A DNA stretch of 64,000 bases, taken from positions 7,254,001-7,318,000 of the forward strand of contig JAKZAP010000005.1 in assembly GCA_023053575.1 (NCBI GenBank). Reading direction: 5' to 3'. Positions 41,766 to 54,075 of the stretch are shown in pieces. Source of the stretch: Branchinecta lynchi (taxonomy: Eukaryota > Arthropoda > Branchiopoda > Anostraca > Branchinectidae). The notes below the pieces were generated by a model. That model saw nothing but the letters and a program-made list of their open reading frames with translations, ran no database searches and was not told where the DNA came from. A program made the position numbers and the translations under genes. The number at the start of each line of letters is the position of its first letter. Within the stretch, counting starts at the first letter, position 1.

Positions 41766-44246
41766 TTTGTTGCCTGTGGCTTAGTATTGAGATTTCGGAT
41801 AGTGAAGTCTTGGGGGTTACAGATTTATTTTTTTTAATTTGTGCTTTGACGGTACTATGTCGTAATACGTAAGTCAGTGTCAGAGTGGGTAGCAGATGTA
41901 TTCAGTGTACGCTGAACTTCATGATTAAACGCAAGTGTGTTTTTTAAACTATGGTTATTGAAGGTAGAACCCAGGACCCCAGGACTTGGCCAGGACCACC
42001 GTCCGAACTTCCCCCTTTAGAGTAATGAAGCAAGCCAACCACTCGGACTACCGGTTTAGTCCAAATATGTTACCAACAGCTCGGGTACACTTTACACGTT
42101 TATTTGTACTTGTCATACAAGTCCGGTTCATCGCTCTCACGACCGCCAGCTATTGCGGGAATTTTCAGCAACCTTTGATAATCGGAGCAAGTGAGGGGGG
42201 GGGGGGGTAAGTTTTGGTTTAGTTTTGCAGTTTCTCTAATTGGTCTCGTCGCTTGACTATTTGCGCAAGTGCTGAAAGCGGCTGACAAACTCATTTTGAA
42301 AAGGACCCTTTAATCAGCATTTGCGTCTGAAAGCCAGAATTTGTCTTTCAAGTTTTTCTTACAAACTCCAGAAAACTGTTTTCGCAGAGACGGATCCGAA
42401 GGTGAACCCAGGCCAAAACCGTTTGGAAGATTGAATTGGTTAGGTGAAAAGGGAACGGCTAGGAAACGTTGAAGAATAGCAAAGGGCTATCGAGTACGCC
42501 ATACCTAGTTACAGAGAGCTGCAATCGTGAGGCAAGTATTATCTACTTTCAGGGCAATAAGAGTTTACGGTAAGCGAGCGCCGTCTTGCTGAGATCCGTT
42601 CGTTGTAAGTTTTAGCTGTAGATTGCGCCGATTACCATCCAATTGCGGGAATTGGAAGCAGACTATGAAACTTAAACCCTGAACGGGGGGGGGGGGGTCG
42701 ATATTAGAGTTCAGCTCCTCTAATCAGTCTTGTCGGCTTCACTATTCGACGGGAAACCCGTTGTACCTATTGCTGCTGACACATCCGTTTTGAAGGAGAT
42801 CATGTAACTCAAACCCTGAAAGGGACGGGAATCGTCGGTATATAGGTGCAGCTTGGCATCATTATCTGTCCGCTCAAGCACTGGTTAGTGTCGTAGAAGC
42901 GAGTCACTCTCTTGGCAGGTTCATGTCCATTGGCGCTTAACTGACAGATCCATTTGACAGGAAACCCTTAATCTAGAAATCGAAGAGATATTGTTTTATT
43001 TACCACGTGTTCTGTCCTTGAACCAAAGGCAGTGATAGCTCTATGAATTCTCCTGTTTATTCCTCCCCCCATCCTCATACACTACGTTTTATAAGTTCCG
43101 CGTACAGTTCTGTACTACTTGTATACTCCGTATACAACTTGTATACTGTGAGGCAGAAAAGTAACTGTCAGGTAACTGTGGGCCAGAAAAGTATCAGAAA
43201 ATAGTGTACAAATGAATGTTATACTATCAGGCTTATATGAATGTAGATATCATCCAGTTTTACGGCTGCGCTGCTGTAAAAACAGCAATTTTGTATTTGC
43301 CAGCGACATCTTCATTAGACTGGTTGGGAGCCGTTGATGTTTTCCTAGATGGCGTTGTTTTCCATACTCTCTTGATCGTACCAACAAAAACAATAACTGA
43401 GCAAATTCGCTTTCATCAAAGACGGACGGGAGCCTCGAGCGGTAGCCCTTTATCACCTGGCCGTGTGTATTCCCTCTCCTGCGGTCTTTAGTTCGCAAGC
43501 AGGTTCCCACAGCAATTTTACCATCGCAGAAAGGTCAAAAAGAAGGAATACCGAAGCAGAAACTAGAGGGAAGGTTATGGTACACTCGATGTGACTAGGT
43601 CCAGAATACGCCAATGAACCTGAGAAGGTCCGCCGAACGATGACTCAAATCCAGTGTCAACCAATCGCGGCGTTCGTTCGGGACAGCTGTGGTGACGCTT
43701 CCGGCTCTTCCGCTAGGTATACGGTGATTATTCATATTTACGAACAGTTAGTAATCAAGAGTATTTCAGTATTTACTATTGCAAACCGAGTGTAGTGAAA
43801 TGGACGGCACGCTCCCCGAGATCAACCTGACACGCAACAGAAACCTAAAATGACCCTTTAGTCTCTCTACTACCTGGCTGACTCAATGGACTGTCGCAAG
43901 TGGTCTCTTTTTACAAAGGGCAGAAAATGCGTCTACATGAAAACGGATAAAATGCCAAGGCAGGAATGTACATAAGCAGCTGCATCCAGGGTTATGAGGA
44001 AGCCAGTGTTTAGTGTACTATTAGTAGAGATTGTGCTCAACTTGAGTTGTAAGTAAAGTGGCAGTTTGTCTCACTTTAAAACACCCTAGGAGATGGAGAC
44101 CACAGGAATCCTCCACGATATCAACCCAGACGTCAATCCTCTTCCTTGAAAATCCCGTTTCTCATAAGAACAACTGAAACCAGGACAAGCTTTTATTGTA
44201 CGGAATGTTACAGTTGGGACCTATTCTAATATCTCTGAATTTGCAG
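41766..44246. other. Unassigned; two related GC-run segments
   Basis: Sequences at about 42145-42250 and 42640-42745 resemble each other (ATTGCGGGAATT, a G11-13 run, CTAATYRGTCTYGTCG), an imperfect direct repeat about 500 bp apart. A frame is open on both strands at 43250-43500 without exon borders. No gene is supported. Confidence 0.4.
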
Positions 44247-44348
44247 ACGCAGGGATGAACATTTCCATCCAGTGTACCACTAACTTCAATAGCATCACGA
44301 CACAATATATACAGTACGATTCCACCTTCAACTTCAACCACATCTTCG
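44247..44348 (+). CDS. Candidate exon, strand uncertain
   Basis: An acceptor TCTGAATTTGCAG and donor TTCG/GTAAGA bound 102 nt with an open plus frame (AGMNISIQCTTNFNSITTQY...). The opposite strand is also open over 44162-44410 and gives a more typical residue composition (LTEDVVEVEGGIVLYILCRD). Both share the same codon register, so codon pattern cannot decide. No family is recognised. Confidence 0.25.
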
Positions 44349-45520
44349 GTAAGACTCTTCAACGGTCCAACGATTCTGTTTGCAAAACTCCACCACTTGA
44401 TTCCAGTCACTTGAGCGCTGTCATGACCGCTTTAATGACTCAATCAAATATCGTCTAAAATTTCTGTGCGCGATGGAGAGAAGACATAACACGTCAAGAC
44501 TCTCAAGGTAGGTTAGATCCCGCAGGTATAGTTATAACTTTGTAGCTCTCCAGGGTCTCCTATCAATTTTCTCACGGGCTCAATAATGAATTTATAGCAC
44601 GGTCAATATTCAATAATTAAAGAGCTAGCGAGTTGAACAGCAGTGTAAATGATTCCTCTTGCTTGAAGTAAAGTCTCTGTTCAAGGATAGTAAAATTGAA
44701 AATATTGCACTAATCGTGTCATTACTAGCCACAATCACAGGGTTGAACATGACCGGTCGAAGTTTTTCAGTCTGGCGGTCAGACGGTTGATTTTGTCTGA
44801 TGCTGGAGAGGATGCTGGTTAAGTCGTTCTGCATCACATTTTGCCACCTGAAAAAGACGGAATGTCACCTTACAGTACGTTCGAACGAAACCAAGCGACA
44901 TTGATGATAGCTATTCCTCAATAACATATCGCCTGATCTGCCCTTTTTTTTCAACCCTTATCCTGGAAAGGTTTGCATTCTGGAACTACCATGAAGATAC
45001 CTGGCCTACAGCAGACCGGAATAGACAGAATATGATCTGTTCAGGAAAGTAATGGGGCTGCTGTTTTTATTCTCTACAGTGCTGGACGTTGACTGCAGTC
45101 CGAATATTTTCCTAATAATGCTTGCCGGCCAATACAGTAGAGCAATAAATGGTTGTATGGTTCCGAAGACAGACCTTGGAAAGAGCCAACCGTAAGAAAC
45201 GTAAGAATAAGTAAAATGCCGTAGGTATTCAAGGTAGGTATGCAGTACCGTTGGGAAAGGCAAAGTTTCGGAGCAAGCGCCTTCAGTTTATCTACAATTA
45301 ACTGAAGAAGGGAAAAGGATCCAGCTAGGGGGGGGGGCGGTCCGAGGCTTCGTAGACCTAATCGAGGACTGCCGCTGTCAGTTGGGCCCTTGCTTTGCCT
45401 TTACGCCCTTGATGTTGCGGGAACAATGATCTTAAGATAGTCGATTATCTCATTTGTTTTCCCCTAAATCTCAGTAAACTCTCTTCTACTTAGCTTAAAT
45501 CTATGAGTGATGAACTTTTT
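44349..45520. other. Unassigned sequence, no feature seen
   Basis: Short frames only, with no exon borders or family motifs. A G10 run is near 45330. Confidence 0.35.
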
Positions 45521-46123
45521 AGGCACTTGCCCTTGGGCTACGAGCCGCATAGCGATCGCAATTCCTGACAGTCCGTCGGTCTGCGAGTCTGTCGGTCAGG
45601 GTTTTGCTAATTTTGGGCATTTCCAAGTAAGCTAGGACGATGAAACTTGGCACACACATCAAGGACCTGATAGGACAATACAACTTGGCACACGTATCAA
45701 GGACCCGAGCAGATAAATTTGGGAAGTAGAGGGGTCACATGCAGATGACATATTTTAGGGTCCAGACCGGATCTGAGCACGGGGGGGGGGGGGGGGTCCG
45801 AAAAATGCTCAGGTTTGAGTGAAACCTGATGGGTGGTAAGAGAAGATGCTTTGTGATCCATTTATGTGCCCAAACCAGACTCGACGGCGGTGAGGTGGGG
45901 GGGGGGGGAGTACCAAAAACAGTGTGGCACGTCTAAGAAACGAGTGGATCTAAACTTGCACTGTAGAAAATTCAAGTGCCCTAGACGATTCGAGGCGATG
46001 CCGGCCAGAAATGCTCAGACTCGAGTGAAGGTAAAGTAGATTCCGAACCTACGGGGGTTGAAGGGGTATTTTGTGACGATTTCATCTATTTTCTTGCATC
46101 AGCTACTCGTAACAAGTGACATA
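45521..46123 (-). mobile_element. Family S element, copy S6 (short, decayed)
   Basis: In reverse orientation it has a decayed right end (GGCACTTGCCCTTGGGC, GCATAGCGATCGCAATT), the GTCY run (45567-45600), CTAGGACGATGAAACTTGGC, two G-rich modules and the left end (CTACTCGTAACAAGTGACAT, 46104-46123). It shows that elements with very few core modules still keep both ends. Confidence 0.7.
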
Positions 46124-46252
46124 TCAGCTCGTGGCTCTTGTTCTATTGGAACCCAAAGATCATGGTTTTTGCTGGTGGGTTCAGCTAAGCACAGGACTGT
46201 AAGGTTATGAAAGATAAGTAGCCTACCTTCTCTCCTCTTTGGCGTCGTCTAG

Positions 46253-46337
46253 GAGATGACAGCTTGGATTCGCTTGCACCAGCGGAGTAGGCTTGACATA
46301 ATGGCTCGTGCTGAAGATGATGCAAATCCAAACTCAG
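46253..46337 (+). CDS. Candidate exon of unknown gene
   Basis: Eighty-five nt between GGCGTCGTCTAG and CAG/GTACCA, open in one frame (EMTAWIRLHQRSRLDIMARA, then EDDANPNS), ending in phase 1. It contains internal Met codons, so it could be a first coding exon. The acceptor lacks a strong pyrimidine tract. The product is not recognised. Confidence 0.3.
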
Positions 46338-46919
46338 GTACCATAATAACGGAGACTAGCAACTTCTTGGACGAACTTATCTAGTCGAGCCTGGTAACTT
46401 GCAGTGCAGATTATCTTGGGCAGCAGGCAAGAACCGGCAATATGCTGCAAGATTATAATCATGATTAGTTTCACCATTCAAAAACATTATTTCTATCCCG
46501 AATATTTCATCAAGCTTTTGTGCACTATGACGAATCGTACCTGCTATGACTTGCAGGTTCAGCTTTAAAATAATATTTCATACGGCATCTGTTTAACATG
46601 ACTGTTCCATCACTTGCCAAGCCACTAGAGCCAGCTACGTTGAAGCCACAACCTTCATTTTGAAGGGGAGTGGCAGGTCAGAAAACCGACCTGATTTTAT
46701 CGAAAGGAAAACAAATGTAATGTGTACTCCAGACTATATGGACAAAAAGGTGACATCAGTGCCTCGACATTTCACATATTGGGATAAACAAAGAACTTGC
46801 TAATAACCAAGTTATTAACAGCTTTTATGGTTCCTTCAACTAACGTACAATAATTATACACATATCAATCCCACAGTAATATAATTACGATTAACTGATT
46901 GATTAATCAACCCAACTGG
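46338..46919. other. Unassigned sequence, no feature seen
   Basis: No gene or repeat recognised. Confidence 0.35.
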
Positions 46920-47235
46920 TCAACCTATGCAGAATTTTCTGGTTTTGGCCAGACTTCGGACGAGCTACTTATCCGGCAAAAATATAAGTTTCAGCTATGT
47001 ATTCAGCATGTATCCTTTCCATTAAGTTGAATATATCATGAGCTTTTTTAACTATTTTTTCGTCCCTTAATCTGAAACCCCTCCCCTACCCCTAAATATA
47101 AAGCTATGGGGCCCATCTTCGAACTTCACCTGTACTTTTACTCAAAGCATCTTCACACCAAGTTCGAACAAATCTCCATTCGATTCGAGAGTTACCGTGC
47201 TAACATGGAGACAGACGGACGGACAACCTTACTTA
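46920..47235 (-). mobile_element. Family X fragment
   Basis: It contains one core unit (TTTCTGGTTTTGGCC, GACGAGCTACTTATCCGG, ATTCAGCATGT), then CACCAAGTTCGAACAAATCT, ATTCGAGAGTTACCGTGC and GACAGACGGACGGACAACC, in the order of the copy at 20964-21945. The GGGATCCC ends are absent. Confidence 0.65.
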
Positions 47236-50200
47236 TTATTATAAATTGGGTAAATATCTGCTTGAGTTACCACCGTGGCATTCCAATTGTGATGTGACAC
47301 GCTATTTCGGAATTATTGACCCAAACATAAGGTGTGAAGGAGTAGAAAGGCTGCTTCACGGGCATTTAAGGGCATCGCCGAGATCCCGCTAACCCGTCTT
47401 ATGTTTTAAGTATTGAGTGTATTAGGCTAGTCGTGATTCATTGTGTTTTTGTACCTACTTGTTTTGTTGTTTCGTTATTTTCTTTTTTTGTACGGTAACT
47501 CCATCCTGTACGGCCATAAATTAATGTTAATACAATAGATATCCCGTCAGTTACGTTATGTTACCTTACGGCTGGAATCTCAATAAGTGATTAACACCAT
47601 TATGTTAGGATTGGGATTTGGGAAACGTTAAGAGCTAGAATCTGCATAGAAATGGTTGAATTTGGCAGGAAAAAGCTAACTTAAAAAATCTCACCTGTAG
47701 TGCCCACTTTTTGTGATCACGGGTATTGACTAGCCTACAGTAGCTGCTGCTGCCAGGACGTCACTCCATCCTGTTTCTGAGAATTCTTAGGATCCCGGTG
47801 TGTAATCCGCTGTAAATGATAGAATTTGTAAGAGAAGCAGTTAAATATTAGTCAACACGAAAAAAAAAAAATAGTGTTCAGAAAAGTTTTGCATGTGGCT
47901 CTTTTTATTTTGTTCTTGGGTATCATAACTACTATCGTGACCTTCAATATATTGTCAAATTGTGCTTCTCCAAAACGATACCTAGTAGCTGGCTTATAGT
48001 CTTTCATGCTGCCTTTTAGCGTTACTGTTCGTATGTGATCCTTTCTGGTCAATAATTTAAAGCTCGAATTCTCAGTTTCTAGGATTCTGTAAAATTTTCG
48101 ACAGATTTCGTAAAAAATTTTCGCTCTGCACTGCACCCCTCAAACGAGAATGCACTTCAGATACTCCTGTACACAGAAAAACTACAAAAAAAAACTAATT
48201 GCAATTCAGTTACTGTGGTCCAATTCAGAGTTAGTGCCCAAAGAATCTATATTTTCTGTACCTATGCTGAATGATTACTGTTCGGCATCTATTTACTTCT
48301 ATGTACTGTACCCTGTCAGCTTCCCTGGACAATCATTATCTCAAATTCATCATGTAGCCTTTCAAGAAATTATGTTATAGGCTAGCGACTGTGAGATACA
48401 GTCTGGATACAGTAGTTCATCTAAACAGTCACAAATATTTATTAACAATAGCAGAATCTGAATAGCTTTGGCCTACCCACAAATGACTGATCTACCTCAC
48501 AGTCAGGAACTACAACCTAACTCCTTGAAAGGCTATACTAAAAATCAGCTATAGAAGATTTCCAGCCACAATCACCACCATCATCAATAATCTCATTTTA
48601 GGGCAAATAGGAAAGTTAGGGCCTAAGCCCTGCTGGGACGTGGCAACGAATTGTTATGCATCTCACTATTGATGAGTGGAATTGTCGCTAGTAACCCCAC
48701 TCATAGATGTGTGGACTCGGCGTAAGAGTATCCTGGACACGTGACTCCAGGCGCATCGGTACCAAGGGCGGTCATGGCCACCAGCCTCAATGATGAGTAT
48801 AGAAGCTTCATTATAGAGTAAGATCATGACGGCCAGGGTCTGCGTATCCTATAGAGTATACGTGTACAAATAAAGATATGAGGCTTGAGCCCAGACTGGG
48901 GGAAACACACTTCTGGGATGCACATAAGAAATCGACCCACAAAATATTTTTGGGAGCACAGAAGAACGCCAATTTCTCCAATCCAATTCCAATTTCTTGG
49001 AATTTGTTCAGTTTTCCGGATGTGGTGCAGTAGCCTATGTTTCTTGTCTATTTTTTTTTTTACTGTTTAACTGTTCAGCCAAGGTGGATTCCAGGTGGAT
49101 TCCCAACCAGGGGCGTCCCGAGCCTTTCTTTATTGGGGAGGGGGGGACCTGGTAAAAATTGACCGAATCGGTACCTGATATTGACCATTTTTTTTTTTTT
49201 TCTAAAACACAGCGAGTTGCCTTCAAGAAGCTATAATGTAAAAAGTTGTATAGTATGTACAAAATCAAGTCTAAAGAGAAAATACGCCATCAGGGAGACG
49301 CCGTCACTAGCCTTTTATCTTTGGGGGACGTCCAGTTTTGCCAACAGGCCTTGAAAGTGTGCCGACCCAAAACGCAGTTGCCACAAAGCAACAACGTCGT
49401 GAACGTCTGTACCCAGGAAAAATGAAAGCACCGCAGGGGAAATTTTTTTAATACGCCTTTTTTCTGGCAAATTCTAGCTTTTAACATGGTTCAAGCACCT
49501 AAGAATTCCACGCCTCAAATGCCAACTAAACGATGTACCCTTCTTCTAAATAGTGAAGACTGCTAAACGTGCCACAGGCAAAGTTTTGTGGAAACACTCA
49601 TGATCAAAGTGCTTTTTTGCAATCCCAAGGCTACTTCATAAACCACAGAGCTGCCTGGCGAAAAAAGGGTCCATCGGGGGTTAAATAGATGTAAAGTACA
49701 TCTATTCTGAATTTGCAGCAAACAAAAATAGGCTAGTTTTCATGTCAGGAGACGTGCTTATTCCTGAAGTTCTGCAATCATTAGAAGTATAAGTTAAGTA
49801 ATGAATGGAAACCAGTTGAGGCCACCGTTAAATGGTAAAGAACAACAGCTATAAATGCCACTTCAATTACCAAGCACAGTAACTGGGGTGAACCAAACAA
49901 TATGAATTCGTACTACCGAAAAATTAACTAAAAAAAATAAGGAGTCCATCGAGAGCAATATAACGACCGAGTTTGGGAATGGGATAAACTCTTGGGAGAA
50001 GCACCTAAAACAACCGAATAAGGTAAGTCTGGTAACACATGAGGACGAAAAAAAAAATCAGGTGAATTACCGAATTGGTAACGAATTAGAACCAAATGAA
50101 TCTGATTAATCACCGAATTATGAAACGGATTGACAGAATGCGATAGAACAGATACAGACTTGAGGAAAGTCCCGTGAACAGCCAAATTCGCTAACGAATG

Positions 50201-50520
50201 ACACTAAATAAATACGTACCACCGAATTTACATATGGACGTACCGAATGCGGTGAAATCGACTCGGGACTGAACAAAAGTGGAATTATTTACCAAATTCG
50301 ATAAAGACTGGGAACCAATAAACACGTTAAATCACCTAATTTGGAAATGTGAGTACAAAAGAGTTTATAAAACAGACCGATTCGGCGAAAATTTGACAGA
50401 ATACCCAAAACGTAGGGGGGTACTGCACAACCCCCCTGATGCCCCTGTTCCCAACAACTATATTTTGCGGTTGTTACCCTTCATGCCACCCCCCAGCAAA
50501 TTTAGTGACATTCACCATCG
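47236..50520. other. Unassigned; repeat debris
   Basis: No gene was recognised in 3.3 kb. GGGGCGTCCCGAGCCTTTCT with a G-rich run at about 49108-49145 has the look of a repeat terminus. Poly-A and poly-T tracts at 47860, 49050 and 49190 are possible retroelement tails. The open frames are short and unsupported. Confidence 0.35.
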
Positions 50521-51241
50521 CAACCCTTGAGATCTGAAAATAAAAACTAAGTGATATTTACATATCAGTATCTGGTTTTCACTTTCAAAATTTGTAGATA
50601 GCAAAAAGCTGCCAAGATTTAGAGGAATGGGTAAAAATAGCCCAATGCACACACCTGAAAAGTTCAAAGCGCAGCCGCCTAAAAAAAATGCCCAAATGGC
50701 GCAAATGTCCACCATCTGGCAACACTGATGCCACCACATTTGAGCATGGGTATCAAAAAAGGGCTTAATGTACTAGACTGCCCCAAGTTGGTCAGAGATA
50801 CCTCTCTGCATACGTTCTGGTCTGTAGATGTTTTCTTTGTGTCTCTACTTGGGGTAACTGAAGTAAGTCCAGACCCATAAAAGGAGAAAGCCTTTGCATT
50901 GTTCTTTAATACTAAGTCAGTCAGTAAATAATAAGGGCTTATTAATTTAATACCCAACGTATGGGCACCATGCACATAAGTCCGGGCATGCCCAGACTTT
51001 GGGGCACCATGCCCAAAAATTTAGGATTTGTGTATGACTGGTGGATTACCGGCTACTGCTCTGCAGTGCATCAAATTTGACGTCACAATGATAGATTGGC
51101 TGTTATCTTCACACTTCTTCTCCAGGGCTCTACTGCCATACAGCTGTTGAAGGACCCCTCGCCCTATTTACTCTTCAACTTACGGTATTTTGAAATATTT
51201 TAATACTTTAAAAGTAGTATATTTTGCAGTAGTTACCCCTC

Positions 51242-51535
51242 GAGTGTGTTCCATCCTACTTATCGTAGTTACTACGCATGACGTCACGAATTCTGACTTT
51301 TTCCATCAAGGCTGGAACGATTTTTCTATTTTCCTGCAGAATATCACGCCCCAGGCGAATCCGACCAGTCACGATTCAGAGATCTGTAGTTACTACGCTT
51401 ACTACTCTCCCGAGCGTGGTAAGCAAATAGTTACTATTTCAAGAAGGTTGGAACGGTCAGCGTAGTAACTTTTGGTGAGACTGGAACGGAAATAGTAACT
51501 AATAGTTACTATTGGTACGAGGGTGGAACACGCTC
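51242..51535. mobile_element. 294-bp TIR element, CTC flanking duplication
   Basis: The ends are GAGTGTGTTCCATCCT and the mirror of GAGCGTGTTCCACCCT, a 16-bp TIR with two mismatches. CTC flanks both sides (51239-51241 and 51536-51538). Copies 1 and 2 of the segment have a single uninterrupted GGTGAGATGAGGGGTAAC here. The interior has many GTAGTTACTA/TAGTAACT motifs in both orientations and TGACGTCA. There is no coding frame. Confidence 0.85.
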
Positions 51536-51837
51536 CTCATCTCACCCCCCTAGCAAAACTTGTGACAATTGCCCCCGCAACCCTCAAGATTAAAATATAA
51601 AAACTAAGTGACATTATCTTGTGACATATCTACAAATTGACGCAGAGATTTAGGGGAATGTGCACAAATGCTCCATTACAAATGCAAAGTGCAGCCGCCT
51701 AAAACAATGCCCAAATGGTGCCAGAATGGCACGAATGTGCACCAATTGGCAACACTGATGCCTGACTGATGCCAGGCCATTTGAGGATTTATTTTTCCGG
51801 CCCATGTTAGCCTAGTGCTATTAGGGTTCTAAATAAA

Positions 51838-51863
51838 ATTGATTGATTGATTGATTGATTGAT
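51838..51863 (+). repeat. GATT microsatellite, probably a retroelement tail
   Basis: Six GATT units follow TTAGGGTTCTAAATAAAATT, a pattern seen at 3' tails of some LINEs and SINEs. It is absent from copies 1 and 2 at the matching site. Confidence 0.7.
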
Positions 51864-51883
51864 GGGTATCAAAGAAGGGATTA

Positions 51884-52620
51884 AGCATTGTCCTAATTGG
51901 TGTAATAAGGTGTATTACCACGTTTAAGACTTATTACAGATTCCTCTTTTCCTCGGAGCGCGCTGTAATAAGGTGAATAAGGAGAATAGACTAGCGTTCT
52001 ATTCTGGCTTATGCAGGGCTAATCAGATCGCTTGGTTGGTTCGCCAGCAGGCCAAGGAGAGGCGCAGCGTCGTCAGGATTGCCAAGGAAAGCACAACAGT
52101 TCTACTTTGTTGGAAGCTAAAGAAACAACTTTTCTTAACAAAAACACGTTTTTGTTAAGAAAAGTCGTAATAGTCGTAATTTGTGTTATATTGTACTTGT
52201 GTACTGTACTTCAAGTAGTACCAAGAACCTTTTCGGATATTTAGAGCTCGAAAAATTGTATTACCTTGGCAACACCGGAAGCCGCATTGATAAGAACCTC
52301 TTGGGTTGTACTTTTGGGGGGGGTTGTAACTTTTTAATAACTTGTAACTTGTAACCTTTTGGGTTGTAACTTTTCTTAACAAAAACACGTTTTTGAAAAG
52401 TCGTAATAGTCGTATAATTTGCGTTATATTGTACTCGTGTACTTCAAGTAGTACCAAGAACCTTTTCGTATATTTTTAGAGCTCGAAAAATTTTATTACC
52501 TTGGCAACACCGGAAGCCGCATTGATAAGAACCTCTTGGGTTGTATTTGAACAGGCGTGTGTGTTAAGACGTAGACATCGCGAGCGCTATTCACCTTATT
52601 ACACCTATTAGGACAATGCT
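51884..52620. mobile_element. 737-bp TIR element with TTA target-site duplication
   Basis: The ends match over 29 bp with one mismatch, starting AGCATTGTCCTAATWGGTGT. TTA flanks both sides (51881-51883, 52621-52623). The empty site GGGCTTAGTGTAC is intact in copy 1 (25790-25803, reverse). TTA duplication suggests a PIF/Harbinger-type element, though no transposase is present. Inside is a direct repeat of about 180 bp (52133-52310 and 52371-52548, with AGTAGTACCAAGAACCTTTT and TTGGCAACACCGGAAGCC) and a copy of repeat R (52000-52065). Confidence 0.85.
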
Positions 52621-53317
52621 TTAGTGTACTAGACTGCACCGAGTTGGTCAGAGATATCTCAGATCCTCAAAAGCACAAACATACTTGCTATATGCTGACC
52701 TGTTCTGGTATGTCAGTGTTTTCTTTGTGTCTCTACTTGCAGTCTACTTGGGGTAACTGTAGTCTGGTTCTGGTAGGACTTCAGTACCCTTATTAATTTA
52801 ATACCTGTCAAGCTCGACGGGAGGGCGACGGGACCAGAGCCAGCCACGCGAAAACGTCCCCCAACATTCGCGTTAGTGTGAACCCATTCGCAAGAATTTT
52901 GTTTACGCAAGAAACGTCCCGTAACAACGGACATGAATGTAAATATGCTCATATTCAAGCAGTTCTTCGCAGCAAAATACGAAACTAGTCAGTACCTTGA
53001 CCGCTGCTCTTCCCCAACTGACAAAGCTAATTGTGTTCATTCACACAGTTACGTAAAACTAATTAATCACACACAGATACACAAAAAAACATAACGCAAT
53101 AAAAAACCATTAGCCACCGCGAATTGCATGACATCTGGCCGAGACAGCGGCGCGTAATTTCACTGTGAGAGTAGCGAGTCCGAACCGACAGGTGGCTCTA
53201 TCCGAAGCTATTTCCTTCGCTAATGATGAATCCGAACCAACAAAAGGAAGAAAGAGAAGTTTTTAAATAGGAAACTTATTTCAATAAAAATAAGAGGAGG
53301 ATTCAATAAAAATAAGA

Positions 53318-54075
53318 GGAACTTTCTTCCTGGATGGAACAGATCTTAGTTTCATTTCTTACGCGGACGACCTCCTACTGATCAGCAGTACCCTTGATGG
53401 CCTACGGGACAATCTAAAATCGATAGTCCACGGCTACAGTAAGATCGGTCTTGACGTGAACGTGAGCAAAACTGAGTTTATTGTTTTTAATGAAGTCACG
53501 CAAGGGCAACACACAATATCAATCGGGAACCACCTAGTCCGGCAGACAGACTCTCTTAAGTACCTCGGAATAGTTTACAAATCGAATATTCGGTCTGTGA
53601 GGACTACGTTAGTTGAAAATGTATGTAAAGCGATGCGCGGCGGCTACGGCCGCTCGGTAAAATGTAAGCACAGTGTCAACCGGTTCGTTCTTGCCCGCCT
53701 ATTTAATGCAGTAATTACACCTTACGTACTTTATGTTTCGCCACTTTGGGAATTTTTAAAAATAACAGATCAAAGAAAAACACGCACCACGTACTACAAG
53801 TACGCAAAATTTTTGCTTGGCGTCCCTCTCCGAAGTTCAAACACGGAGTTATCAGCGAAATATAAAATAATAAACCCCACCGAAAAAATACACAAAATTG
53901 AAAAAAGTGCTCGGGCAAGAGCTATAAATGCTGCTAACTCGATTCGTAGTATAGATTTTAGTATTATGTTTAGTGCGTGTACATATCTTCTTTAGTTTAT
54001 TTTCTTCTTTTCTTTTTCTTTATGTACTCCGCTTTTTCCCTTTTGTAAGCGGGCAAAAATAAATATATATATATT
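53318..54075 (+). mobile_element. 5'-truncated LINE inserted in copy 3
   Basis: It begins inside an RT domain: YADD (53360-53371) is preceded by FFLDGTDLSFIS and followed by an open frame to the stop at 53993-53995 (KSIVHGYSKIGLDVNVSKTE, LKYLGI). After a 3' UTR of about 60 bp come a stem-loop (ACTCCGCT...AGCGGG) and an AATAAATATATATAT tail. The fragment of about 225 residues has no stops, so the insertion is young. The RT is a different lineage from the LINE at 13848. The target is the A/T tract AATAAAAATATTTTAG. TTCAATAAAAATAAGAGGA is present twice at the 5' junction. Confidence 0.85.

Noticed and set aside
43216..43510. Overlapping open frames on both strands
   Set aside because: No splice borders, no family motif and no start context. 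They probably occur by chance.
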